This document shows positions 1 through 7,480 of a stretch of 64,000 nucleotides of DNA, in pieces. The position numbers and the translations under genes are program-made. Each line of letters begins with the position of its first letter. Position 1 is the stretch's first letter. The notes under the pieces are model-generated. The model was not told the DNA's origin, searched no databases, and was given only the letters and a program-made list of their open reading frames with translations. Source of the DNA: Fibrivirga algicola (GTDB taxonomy: Bacteria; Bacteroidota; Bacteroidia; Cytophagales; Spirosomataceae); NCBI RefSeq assembly GCF_011742925.1, contig NZ_WAEL01000010.1, forward strand, positions 186,001 through 250,000. The letters are read 5' to 3'.

Positions 1-1185
1 TTTGTGGATGTGTACGACATGCTCATTTTTAGCATTGTGCGCGTCCCTAGTTTGCAGTCATTGGGGCTGAGTAAAGAGGAGGTTTCCCGGATTGGGGCAC
101 ACATTCTTTACTTTCAGCAAGCGGGTTTGCTGGTAGGAGGTATTCTGTGGGGTGTACTGGGCGACCGGCAGGGGCGAATGTCGGTACTGTTTGGCAGTAT
201 CATTACCTATTCGCTGGCCAATATTGCCTGTGGGTTTGTGCCCTACATCACGTTCATGGAGCCCACTACTTATTACGCCTTAATGCGTTTTGTAGCGGGC
301 GTTGGCCTGTCGGGCGAAATAGGGGTGGCCATGGTGCTGGTTTCCGAAATTTTGCCGCGCGCCATCCGGGGCTACGGCTCGTCTATTGTGGCGGGTATTG
401 GCTACCTCGGGGCGGGCGTCGCCTACGCAACCAATAGCCTGTTCGATTGGCAAACGGCTTTTTTCGTAGGCGGTGGTATAGGGTTGGCGTTGCTGTTATT
501 GCGGGTGAGCATGTTCGAATCGGGCCTGTTTACGAATCTGAAGCAGGCGCAGGGCGACGTAAGCCGGGGTAACTTTTTTTATTTTTTCACCACTCCCGAC
601 CGGGCTATCAAATTTTTTCGTTGCGTGGCGGTTGGCCTGCCTACCTGGTTTATCGTGGGTATTCTGGCCACGTTTGCCAACGAGTTTGGCGAAGCCATGG
701 CCCTGACTACGCTGGTGGAACCGGGGCGTTGCGTCATGCTGCTCTACGTGGGGCTGGCCGTTGGCGATCTGCTGTCCGGGCCGTTTAGCCAATGGTTACG
801 GTCGCGGCGCAAAGCGGTAACGTACCTGCTGATGAGCAGCTGCGTACTCTGCACGGTTTACCTGTTTGGCGGGGTAAAAACTGCTGACAGCCTCTACACA
901 ATCTGTTTGCTGCTGGGTGTCTGCACAGGTTATATCGCCATGTACCTGACTATGGTGGCCGAACAGTATGGCACCAACCTGCGGGCTACCGCTACTACAT
1001 CGGTGCCGAGTATTGTGCGGGGTATGCTCATCCCCATGACGCTGGGCTTTCAGGCGTTGAAGCCCATTACAGGTACGTTGGTCTCAGCGGCGGTGCTGGG
1101 CGTTGTGGTGTTTGCTCTGGCTTTCTGGTCGCTGGCTCGCATGGAAGAGACCTTCGCCAAGGAGCTCGATTACGTGGAACGCTAG
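1..1185 (+). CDS. MFS transporter, 5'-truncated by window edge
   Basis: The reading frame is open to the first base, so the true start lies upstream; the GTG at position 4 is internal. The 394 visible residues form a many-pass membrane protein of the major facilitator superfamily. The loop between the second and third helices carries the MFS signature GVLGDRQGR, about 50 residues in, and a GEIG...RAIRGYGSSI segment resembles the next cytoplasmic loop. The first residues (DVYDMLIFSIVR) look like helix 1 of sugar or organic-acid porters, so perhaps 20-30 residues are missing. Substrate cannot be told from sequence. The gene ends in TAG, about 80 bases before the next gene on the same strand. 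Confidence 0.9.
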   Translation, partial: FVDVYDMLIFSIVRVPSLQSLGLSKEEVSRIGAHILYFQQAGLLVGGILWGVLGDRQGRMSVLFGSIITYSLANIACGFVPYITFMEPTTYYALMRFVAGVGLSGEIGVAMVLVSEILPRAIRGYGSSIVAGIGYLGAGVAYATNSLFDWQTAFFVGGGIGLALLLLRVSMFESGLFTNLKQAQGDVSRGNFFYFFTTPDRAIKFFRCVAVGLPTWFIVGILATFANEFGEAMALTTLVEPGRCVMLLYVGLAVGDLLSGPFSQWLRSRRKAVTYLLMSSCVLCTVYLFGGVKTADSLYTICLLLGVCTGYIAMYLTMVAEQYGTNLRATATTSVPSIVRGMLIPMTLGFQALKPITGTLVSAAVLGVVVFALAFWSLARMEETFAKELDYVER

Positions 1186-1267
1186 CCGCCGACCGTTTTT
1201 CGAGCCGTCGTTCCAACCGAATTGCGCAAATGGGCGTCTTTAATACTGAAACAAAACTGGTCAAACA

Positions 1268-1666
1268 ATGAAGAAGCTATTGATTGTTGCGCTACTGGCG
1301 GTCTCAGCTACTTGCCAGAACCAGGCATCGGTACAGGCGGAATTCCCTGTTCAGGAAACAAACGCGGTTATCATTGGCGATCAATTGCCCGTCGACGGCT
1401 GTGCGGCGCATATAGTACTCAATAATACCACCTCGTCCTCAGACTCCCGTCCGTTTATGCGGCTGCCTACCGAAGCTACGCGCTTGCTAATGGACAACGT
1501 AATTAAGGCCGAAGTGGCAAAACAGCCAACCGGCACGCTCTGGATGGGCAGTAAAGAGGTGACAATCCGGTACCGCGAAACTGGGAAAACCGCCACGCTC
1601 ACCTGTGGTTGGGGAGCACGGCAGGAGGTGAAAACAATAGATTTGCTGGAAGTTAAGGTGCGCTAA
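1268..1666 (+). CDS. Small exported protein of unknown function
   Basis: A 132-residue protein that I do not recognise. The start (MKKLLIVALLAVSATC) is a typical export signal; the cysteine at 16 could be lipidated, but threonine at -1 is a poor lipobox, so ordinary signal-peptidase cleavage is as likely. The mature part is short, predicted soluble, with two cysteines (in DGCAAH and TCGWG) that could form a disulfide in the periplasm. It follows the MFS gene on the same strand and converges with the hydrolase gene at 1696. Confidence 0.7.
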   Translation: MKKLLIVALLAVSATCQNQASVQAEFPVQETNAVIIGDQLPVDGCAAHIVLNNTTSSSDSRPFMRLPTEATRLLMDNVIKAEVAKQPTGTLWMGSKEVTIRYRETGKTATLTCGWGARQEVKTIDLLEVKVR

Positions 1667-1695
1667 AGCGGGTCAGATAGGCGGGTGCAGTCGCA

Positions 1696-2607
1696 CTAAT
1701 TGATCCTGGGCGTTCTAAGTCGGTTAATAGCTGTAGTGGGCGGAGGAAGAATGCTTAGCAGAATCGATGCGATGTATTCGCGCTTGTTATCAACAATATC
1801 GTGACGGCTTTCGGCCAGCAGAAACTGCTTGAACTGTGCATTGCGCAGCTGTTTCTTAGCAAAAGCCACATTGGTGGGGTACACCAGTTCATCGCGCAGG
1901 CCGTGGAGCATCGTGATTCCCGCCGTAATGCGCGACCAGTCGGGCAGAATGGCTTCCAGCGCCTGCCGGTGCGCCAGTTTTTCGTCGTTAGCCAGCCGGA
2001 GCAGGGGCGGTACCAATGCCCTCAGCGGAGCCTTGTCTACCCAGTAGCTAATGCCGTAGGTACGTTCTAGGCCCGGTCCCAACGCCGATGACACAAAAAC
2101 AACCTGATCGATCACACCGGGGTTGTTCATGGCCAGCCTGGCCGAGACCGACCCACCGTAAGACGACCCCACAACAATGAGCCCCTGCGAATTCCTATAG
2201 CGGTTGATCAACGGTTGCAGCAGGGTAGCCTGTCGGAGAATAGACGGTTCTACATTACCAAAATCAGAATAGCCGTAGCCGGGACGGTCAACCGAAACCA
2301 ATTGCGCCCGTTTCAGTAGGGCTGTGTCTTTAAAGAATCCGTTGAAAAACGAGAGTGAACTGGGGGCACCGTGAACAAAGATGATGGTGGGTTTGCCCGG
2401 CAGCGGGGGCGTCTCCATGTAGCGAATTGTTCGGTTGCCAACCTGATACCGCCTTACGGTTGGCCGAATTGTCTGCGCGGCAAATTCGGTCTGAAGTTCA
2501 GCATCGGTTTGTCGGAAATCGAAGATCCAGGCCACAGCAAGGGCTACAAAGACCAGCAAAACCAGCCCGCCAAAGCTCCAGCCAAGAATACATCCTACTT
2601 GTTTCAT
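1696..2607 (-). CDS. Membrane-anchored alpha/beta hydrolase
   Basis: A 303-residue alpha/beta-hydrolase-fold enzyme with one N-terminal membrane helix (about residues 9-29), which should hold the catalytic domain on the periplasmic face. The oxyanion region VHGAPSS (78-84), the DRPGYGYSD loop (107-115) and the nucleophile elbow GSSYGG with Ser149 are clear. Asp239 (GLRDELVYP) and His269 (ESRHDI) complete a credible triad. The family covers esterases, haloperoxidase-like enzymes and C-C hydrolases; the substrate is not predictable here. Transcribed away from the small gene at 2790. Confidence 0.9.
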   Translation of the reverse strand: MKQVGCILGWSFGGLVLLVFVALAVAWIFDFRQTDAELQTEFAAQTIRPTVRRYQVGNRTIRYMETPPLPGKPTIIFVHGAPSSLSFFNGFFKDTALLKRAQLVSVDRPGYGYSDFGNVEPSILRQATLLQPLINRYRNSQGLIVVGSSYGGSVSARLAMNNPGVIDQVVFVSSALGPGLERTYGISYWVDKAPLRALVPPLLRLANDEKLAHRQALEAILPDWSRITAGITMLHGLRDELVYPTNVAFAKKQLRNAQFKQFLLAESRHDIVDNKREYIASILLSILPPPTTAINRLRTPRIN

Positions 2608-2789
2608 GAAGTATGCAGCGGGTATCGACTAGTACGCGAGGCACCGCTCTGCTAAACTAACCAAAATAAACCCCTGCTTTGTTTAGCCAGGCATCTTACG
2701 GCGAGGCCTGGCAGGAGGGCCACTGGCTGGACCAGCCAAACCTGATTGAGGTTGATGGGTTTACTCGTCAACTAAACACAAGAACTGGC

Positions 2790-2957
2790 ATGGAGACGAA
2801 CCCAAACGATGTAGAGCCTGGTCTGCCGAATTTATCGAAACTGGCTAATGCGGATGAGTCTGCATTAGCGGTTGATGAAAATCCCGATGTGGAGAAACCC
2901 GCTGGCGCCGCCGAACTTATGACCCCCGATAATGCACCTGGGCCGGACGAAAATTAA
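2790..2957 (+). CDS. Small acidic hypothetical protein
   Basis: A 55-residue, strongly acidic, proline- and asparagine-rich polypeptide starting METNPNDVEP and ending APGPDEN. The frame can be extended upstream to a TTG at 2679, giving 92 residues, but the ATG at 2790 is the better start. It lacks hydrophobic segments and recognisable domains and is probably disordered. The stop codon lies at the foot of the strong hairpin at 2956-3020, which supports it being a transcribed gene. Function unknown. Confidence 0.5.
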   Translation: METNPNDVEPGLPNLSKLANADESALAVDENPDVEKPAGAAELMTPDNAPGPDEN

Positions 2958-3020
2958 TCAGTACCAACGGAAAAGGGTTGACTCTGTTACAGAGTCAACC
3001 CTTTTCCGTTGGTACTGATT
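2956..3020. terminator. Bidirectional hairpin terminator, 30-bp perfect arms
   Basis: Arms 2956-2985 and 2991-3020 are perfect reverse complements, with a possible further G-C pair leaving a TTA loop. Both flanks are A/T-rich (AAAA in one arm, TTTT in the other). It separates the convergent genes at 2790 (+) and 3029 (-), so it can terminate both transcripts. Confidence 0.8.
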
Positions 3021-3028
3021 CTGATTGG

Positions 3029-3565
3029 CTATACCGCTGACTCGATAGCCAGAAAATGGGTCAATTCGCCCTGGCTGTTGTGCATGGGTTCTATTTGGAT
3101 CCGGCACGTGTAAGCTTCACCGCTCTTTCGGTAATTCACCAGATCGGCTTTTACGGGCATCATCTGGCGGAGGTTGTCGCGAATCCGTTTGATATCGACA
3201 GCACTGGTTTGTTCACCTTGCAGAAACCGGGCTGTCTGGCCAACAGCCTCAGCAGTAGTATAGCCGGTCATACTCAAAAAACTGTGGCTGGCCCAGAGGA
3301 TGGTTTTCGACAGATCGGTCAGCACTAGGGTGAATCCTAGACTAAGGGCCTTTATGTAAGTCTTACGTTGCCTGCGCGTCAGCTTCCAGTCGAAAATATC
3401 GGTAAGCTGACCAAATACGGTTTCTTCTTTCCGTTTTGCCTTTTGTTGGGCTTGTTGTAGAAGGTAAATCTCCATGCAGGACGACGGATAGGACCGTTTC
3501 CCTTCAGCGTTACAGCGGCGACTGGCCTGCTGCAGCATTTCGGTGTATGCTTGTGAAAATACCAT
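3029..3565 (-). CDS. LOV-like PAS protein lacking the photoactive cysteine
   Basis: A 178-residue soluble protein with a basic helical N-terminal part (1-70) and a single C-terminal PAS domain (about 75-178). The PAS domain resembles LOV domains along its length: FLSMTGYTTAEAVG (96-109), then GQTARFLQG (109-117) at the place of the LOV motif GxNCRFLQ, and NYRKSGEAY (144-152). The residue at the adduct-forming cysteine is Ala112, and the preceding Asn is Thr, so classical flavin-cysteine photochemistry is not expected. No output domain is present; it may act by binding a partner. It stands alone between convergent terminators and the tRNA gene. Confidence 0.85.
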   Translation of the reverse strand: MVFSQAYTEMLQQASRRCNAEGKRSYPSSCMEIYLLQQAQQKAKRKEETVFGQLTDIFDWKLTRRQRKTYIKALSLGFTLVLTDLSKTILWASHSFLSMTGYTTAEAVGQTARFLQGEQTSAVDIKRIRDNLRQMMPVKADLVNYRKSGEAYTCRIQIEPMHNSQGELTHFLAIESAV

Positions 3566-3753
3566 TAATGATAAAGAGGAAGGTGATTACCAATTTGAAA
3601 TATAACTGGCTGACCGAAGTAGTCCTAATTAATTACGATTATTTGAGCCCACGGCCAACGGAGTGAATAAAAAAAATATTGACAGGTATGTGCCTGTTAG
3701 CCAGCTAGAAAGCCTTTTTTGTTCAAAAAATGTCATTTTTTTTCACCCAGATG

Positions 3754-3785
3754 CTTGCGCCAAGTAGTCTGACGCTATACTTTTG
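3754..3785 (+). promoter_or_regulatory. Bacteroidota-type promoter of the tRNA-Asp gene
   Basis: The -7 element TACTTTTG (3778-3785) fits the consensus TAnnTTTG exactly, and CTTG (3754-3757) is a -33 element separated by 20 bases. The predicted start is near 3792, giving a leader of about 45 bases before the tRNA. Confidence 0.75.
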
Positions 3786-3837
3786 CACCACGATAAACGA
3801 TAACGGCAACGCGGTCAACATCGAAAAAAGTAAATCT

Positions 3838-3914
3838 GGTTCGGTAGTTCAGTTGGTTAGAATGCCGCCCTGTCACGGCGGAGGTCGCGGGTTCGAGTCC
3901 CGTCCGGACCGCCA
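3838..3914 (+). tRNA. tRNA-Asp (anticodon GTC)
   Basis: A 77-base cloverleaf. The acceptor GGTTCGG pairs with CCGGACC through one G-U pair, the anticodon loop reads CTGTCAC with GTC at its centre, and the T-arm is GCGGG-TTCGAGT-CCCGT. The 3' CCA is encoded (3912-3914). It is a single-gene unit with its own promoter and a terminator directly behind. Confidence 0.96.
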
Positions 3915-3923
3915 GATTTTAAG

Positions 3924-3960
3924 AAGCCCCTTAGCTCTCAGTGAGTTAAGGGGCTTTGCT
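3924..3960 (+). terminator. Intrinsic terminator of tRNA-Asp
   Basis: Arms AAGCCCCTTA (3924-3933) and TAAGGGGCTT (3947-3956) form a 10-bp stem with a 13-base loop, followed by a T-rich tail (TGCTTTTG). It starts ten bases after the tRNA CCA. Confidence 0.8.
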
Positions 3961-4207
3961 TTTGCTGCCTGTTTAGTAGCGATAGTAGTCTGCTACATCA
4001 GCTAGTAACTTCGGTAACAGCTCAACATCTATAACCATACCACGCTAATTAGCTTGGTGTAGTCGGGTGCACGATCAAGCACTCAGCTTATCTTGCCACG
4101 CCTCATTCACGACCGCACGCCGGAGCGTAGGTTTGGGAGAATCAATCTCGCTTTACAGATTATATCCGTCGGTTCGTTCACTTACCAAACGAATCCGGTT
4201 GGTGTAT

Positions 4208-4417
4208 TTAATCAATAGTTATCGGTTTCGTCGACAACTTATTCCAATCGGGCAGGAACAAGCGGAGCTGTGCATGGGTCACGCCCATCCCGCGCATAGC
4301 GCAAGGTAAGGTGACTCCTGATTGAATAAGAGTGAAAACTAAGTAGGCCCGGTCTCTCATCGTGATTGTGTAAGAAGCTGCGGACGTTGCTGGTTGTACG
4401 GTGGTATGGTCATTCAT
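4208..4417 (-). CDS. Small hypothetical protein
   Basis: A 69-residue frame starting at ATG 4417. The centre (RDRAYLVFTLIQSGV ... MRGMGVTHAQLRLFLPDWNKL) reads like two amphipathic helices ending in a conserved-looking segment, more protein-like than the competing plus-strand frame at 4067-4309. No signal peptide or membrane helix and no known motif. The call rests on composition alone. Confidence 0.4.
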   Translation of the reverse strand: MNDHTTVQPATSAASYTITMRDRAYLVFTLIQSGVTLPCAMRGMGVTHAQLRLFLPDWNKLSTKPITID

Positions 4418-4532
4418 TCATCAAAAATGCTAGCTAAGGAGCCTTGCAAATGATGAGGTCAATCAGCCAATTGACTGATTATTATCAGCTCATAACCGTT
4501 ATTCGCTTTTTTGTGGTTTAGTGACAACATAT

Positions 4533-4757
4533 CTAGTGTAGGTTAGGCACTTCTGTGGGCGCCTTATCGTACTCTTCAAGACACTTGTCGAGTGGCTGGC
4601 AATTGTTGTGAATACAAGCGCAGAATGTAGCACATGCATTTGGTTTGTCGGTGTCGGCACACTGAGCCAGGCAATCTCGTGAATTGTTACGCGGGTAAAT
4701 CTCGCAACCGGTCATACACGATAGGCATAAGATAAGTAGAAGGGGCACTGCTCTCAT
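4533..4757 (-). CDS. Small cysteine-rich lipoprotein with twin CX3C motifs
   Basis: The frame extends upstream to 4838, but the ATG at 4757 begins a clean lipoprotein signal (MRAVPLLLILCLSCMTGC), so the protein is 74 residues with Cys18 as the lipidation site. The short mature domain has seven more cysteines, arranged C-x3-C-x8-C-x3-C-x-C-x4-C-x5-C. The twin CX3C pattern suggests a disulfide-pinned helical hairpin at the cell envelope. I do not recognise the family. It lies just downstream of the DoxX-like gene on the same strand. Confidence 0.65.
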   Translation of the reverse strand: MRAVPLLLILCLSCMTGCEIYPRNNSRDCLAQCADTDKPNACATFCACIHNNCQPLDKCLEEYDKAPTEVPNLH

Positions 4758-4847
4758 TGGGGGTAGGGTATGGATATGAATGCCTGGATACGGCGATACA
4801 GCTTCCAAATTGACAACTGCCATCAGCCGTTTTGTCAAACTGAGTAG

Positions 4848-5426
4848 TCAGTTCGCGGGTAGCTTTTGCGGCTGGAAGGGAAGAATAAATTTTAGCTTGT
4901 CATAGTCCCAGCAAAGGAGGTATAGATTAGCCAGTACCATCAGCGGCGACGTGATAAGGGATCCCTCAAACCGCACGGCCAGCGATAAAAGGCATATATT
5001 CAGAATAATGGGAAAGTAAATGACTGCCCCCAATGTGGCTGTGCGCGGAATGAGAAGTAAGCAGGCTGCGGTCATCTGAAAGACACCGACTGCGGTGTAA
5101 TAAAAACCGGTTTGGTAAAAAGCCTGTAAATAATGCCCCATCGGGTGACATGTCGCCAGACTGGTAAATCGCTCTCCCGCAACTTTAACGTAGCCCGACG
5201 GTAAAAAACCAAAGGCAAGTGCAATGCGGTTGAAAACTGCAAAATACTGAAGTCCCTTTTGGCGCTTTACCGAACTGTGTACCCGGTCGAGTGTAGCTGA
5301 AATACCCATATTTTTTAACAGACTTTTGACAGCGAGTGGGCTTAATTGGTAAGTTTGTCTGGCTACGAATTGAGGAATTTGATCGTAACGGTAATGTCTG
5401 ATCTCGTATGGTTGGCAACGCCACAT
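4848..5426 (-). CDS. DoxX-like membrane protein
   Basis: A 192-residue protein with about four membrane helices after a 55-residue basic N-terminal part. The core (IALAFGFLPSGYVKVAGERF ... HPMGHYLQAFYQTGFYYTAVG ... LIPRTATLGAVIYFPIILNI) follows the DoxX/DoxD pattern of four-helix membrane proteins. A shorter start at Met40 is possible. The role of such proteins in Bacteroidota is unclear; some are linked to sulfur or oxidative metabolism. It is followed by the Cys-rich lipoprotein on the same strand. Confidence 0.7.
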   Translation of the reverse strand: MWRCQPYEIRHYRYDQIPQFVARQTYQLSPLAVKSLLKNMGISATLDRVHSSVKRQKGLQYFAVFNRIALAFGFLPSGYVKVAGERFTSLATCHPMGHYLQAFYQTGFYYTAVGVFQMTAACLLLIPRTATLGAVIYFPIILNICLLSLAVRFEGSLITSPLMVLANLYLLCWDYDKLKFILPFQPQKLPAN

Positions 5427-5464
5427 GTATTCACGCAGCGTTACTAGCCATATAAGAACAGACG

Positions 5465-6712
5465 TTAGTTAAAACCGAAAATTAAGGGAAACAGAAATGT
5501 TACAATAATTGTCCAAAAACAATAGACGGGTAGGTAACGAGAAATGGCCTCACCTATGCCAGACACACTTTCTTCTTTTGTTGCAACAACTTTGAAAAGT
5601 TGCGCAGTTACCAGCAGCAAATTGATCAGAATTAAGACATTCCCGCCCAAAATAGCCGTCCGGTTAGGGGTAAATCCCCACTCTGAGATTCGGAATATAA
5701 TGGCCGATAGGGCAATGCCATTGACGAGGATAGTGACAATCGATAATAGAAAGAGAATCCATATTTCGACCCGGCTTTTTGTTGTTCTGTTGGCTTCGGC
5801 AATAGAGAAGAAAATAATAGCCATAACACCAATTAGCAGTGCATTGAACAGTAGTAAAAATTCACGGTCATCATACGGGTTCTTGCCTGAATAGACCATG
5901 GCCCCAAGGTAGATAATCAGCATTACCAGCACCAACGGGCTGAACAATTTGGCAATTACCGGCGACACTTTGCCCACCAGCTGAGGATTCGTCTGAGTCA
6001 GGTACGTACCCATAATGGGAGCGGCGGGTAACCCAAATAAGACAACGTAATCGAAATAAAATTTCTCGATCTTCAAGCCAATGAGCGAGAAAAGCCCAAT
6101 CGTTACCCCAGTCATAATACCACCAGCGATCAGGATAAGGCCCGTCATAACAACCAGATCACCGTTGTATTTCAGATAGCCCAGCCGTTTTTCGACATCG
6201 TTCATTGCGCCACCTACAAAGGAAAATCCCAATGCTGTCCAGAGAAATAAAACCAGGTGAATGCACGATAAAATAAGGGTGTCGCTCTTCTTGACGTCCG
6301 GAAATAAATTTATAAAAAGAATACCGGCCAAAAACGCGCCACTGATGAAAGCGATTTTCCCCGTTGACAACTTATTTTTCCAGGCAAAAAAGGCGGCTAA
6401 TGCTGGAAAGACGATAAAGCCAACATTTCGTGAGTAAAAAAACTCTTCGTTTATACCAGTTATGGCTGGCAATTTGGCTACCAGACCCGCGAAAAGTGCC
6501 GCAATGATCACAAACCCTAGTTCATTTTTAGAGCCCCAGCTAATCTCATCGCGCTCGTAAGTCAGACGTTCATTCCAGAAATCGGCGATTGTATTGCCTT
6601 TAAGTTCCGGATAAAGTAGGCTAAACTCTCGCTTAAAGGGGGCTTTGTTGAGCCGGTACATTCTTTCGAGTTGTCCCGGGTTATTTAAATGAGCACGTAT
6701 TTCGTCTTTCAT
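5465..6712 (-). CDS. DUF4153-like integral membrane protein
   Basis: A 415-residue protein with about ten to twelve membrane helices and a soluble N-terminal segment of 65 residues. The C-terminal stretch with SEWGFTPNRTAILGGNVLIL is characteristic of the DUF4153/DUF4173 membrane family, whose function is unknown. It lies 52 bases downstream of the KefB-like gene and probably forms an operon with it. Its codon use is visibly poorer in G+C than that of genes further right. Confidence 0.8.
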   Translation of the reverse strand: MKDEIRAHLNNPGQLERMYRLNKAPFKREFSLLYPELKGNTIADFWNERLTYERDEISWGSKNELGFVIIAALFAGLVAKLPAITGINEEFFYSRNVGFIVFPALAAFFAWKNKLSTGKIAFISGAFLAGILFINLFPDVKKSDTLILSCIHLVLFLWTALGFSFVGGAMNDVEKRLGYLKYNGDLVVMTGLILIAGGIMTGVTIGLFSLIGLKIEKFYFDYVVLFGLPAAPIMGTYLTQTNPQLVGKVSPVIAKLFSPLVLVMLIIYLGAMVYSGKNPYDDREFLLLFNALLIGVMAIIFFSIAEANRTTKSRVEIWILFLLSIVTILVNGIALSAIIFRISEWGFTPNRTAILGGNVLILINLLLVTAQLFKVVATKEESVSGIGEAISRYLPVYCFWTIIVTFLFPLIFGFN

Positions 6713-6764
6713 GAGTGTGTAGGCTAAACTTGTCTGGTGAAAAGTGGGGGTATGTTGAGTGCAC

Positions 6765-7103
6765 TTAATCCCATAAGGTGCCGTCGAGACCTAGAACAAA
6801 GCCCATCCAGAGCGCGATGATGTACCCAAACAAGCCTAATACTGTAAATACTATCCGTTGCGATGTACTCCGCAGGTTCTGTCGTTGTACGAAATAATAG
6901 AAAAAGCCGCCTGCTGCGCCCGCCAACGGAACAATTATTAATGGTCGGACCATCCAGAATTCTCCCCACTCTGGCTTAGGCGATTTAACGCCAAGCAGAA
7001 AAAGAGTGATGAGCACTAAGGCGATGGCTGCGCCCAGGAGCATACGTTTACCGGCTGAGGCGAGATCAATCGACCGGGTGAGAGAATCAGAGCGCTTTGT
7101 CAT
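6765..7103 (-). CDS. Small membrane protein (annotated KefB-like in Bacteroidota)
   Basis: A 112-residue protein with about four hydrophobic helices (22-40, 51-70, 84-95, 97-108). Close relatives in Cytophagales are often labelled 'potassium transporter KefB', but it is far too short for the KefB antiporter and has no nucleotide-binding domain, so the label should not be taken as a function. First gene of a likely two-gene unit with the DUF4153-like gene; a perfect palindrome at 7233-7251 lies about 130 bases upstream. Confidence 0.75.
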   Translation of the reverse strand: MTKRSDSLTRSIDLASAGKRMLLGAAIALVLITLFLLGVKSPKPEWGEFWMVRPLIIVPLAGAAGGFFYYFVQRQNLRSTSQRIVFTVLGLFGYIIALWMGFVLGLDGTLWD

Positions 7104-7480
7104 GGAAGTTGGGGTTTAAATAGGTTGGCATTGACTAAAGGGAGTAAGTGAACGGGAGGTGTGTACGCTTTATGGTCAGCAGGCTGAAACGCTGCCTGTG
7201 ATAGCGATAGCGATTATTTGAGTTTGTAAAAGTACTTTGTAATGCAAAGTAAGTGCGTTGTGCAGTTAATTTCCAAGACTTTACGTTTTTTTTTTCGGTA
7301 CGTCATACTTTATCAGCTTATTCTGGCAACTATGCCACGTAGGCCAGCAGCTTTGTCGTCATTCCCAGATGCTAAGTTTCTAAACAAAAAACCGGTCATT
7401 TAGGCCGTAGAGGGGGTTTTGGTTCAGGTGCTCTTGTCATAATCTAAGTATCTTGCTCTCGACTGTACGAAGTTTATGCA
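7104..7480. other. Divergent intergenic region
   Basis: 377 bases between the minus-strand membrane operon and the plus-strand histidine kinase. The clear element is the palindrome at 7233-7251. The part nearest the kinase is A/T-rich but contains no exact TAnnTTTG sequence. No frame or RNA gene is supported. Confidence 0.6.
7233..7251. promoter_or_regulatory. Palindromic operator TACTTTG-N5-CAAAGTA
   Basis: A perfect 7-bp inverted repeat with a 5-base spacer. Dyads of this size and symmetry fit a dimeric winged-helix repressor. Its position suggests control of the KefB-like/DUF4153-like operon, though the divergent kinase cannot be excluded. No regulator gene lies beside it. Confidence 0.5.

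Noticed and set aside
2679-2789. TTG-started extension of the small acidic protein
   Set aside because: An ATG 37 codons downstream gives a more uniform acidic product. The extension has no signal or conserved look.
4040-4057. 18-base near-palindrome around GCTAATTAGC
   Set aside because: One mismatched pair, no gene start close by, and an A/T-rich core that could arise by chance.
4067-4309. Plus-strand frame of 80 residues after tRNA-Asp
   Set aside because: It overlaps a more protein-like minus-strand frame, and its arginine/serine-rich composition looks like antisense translation.
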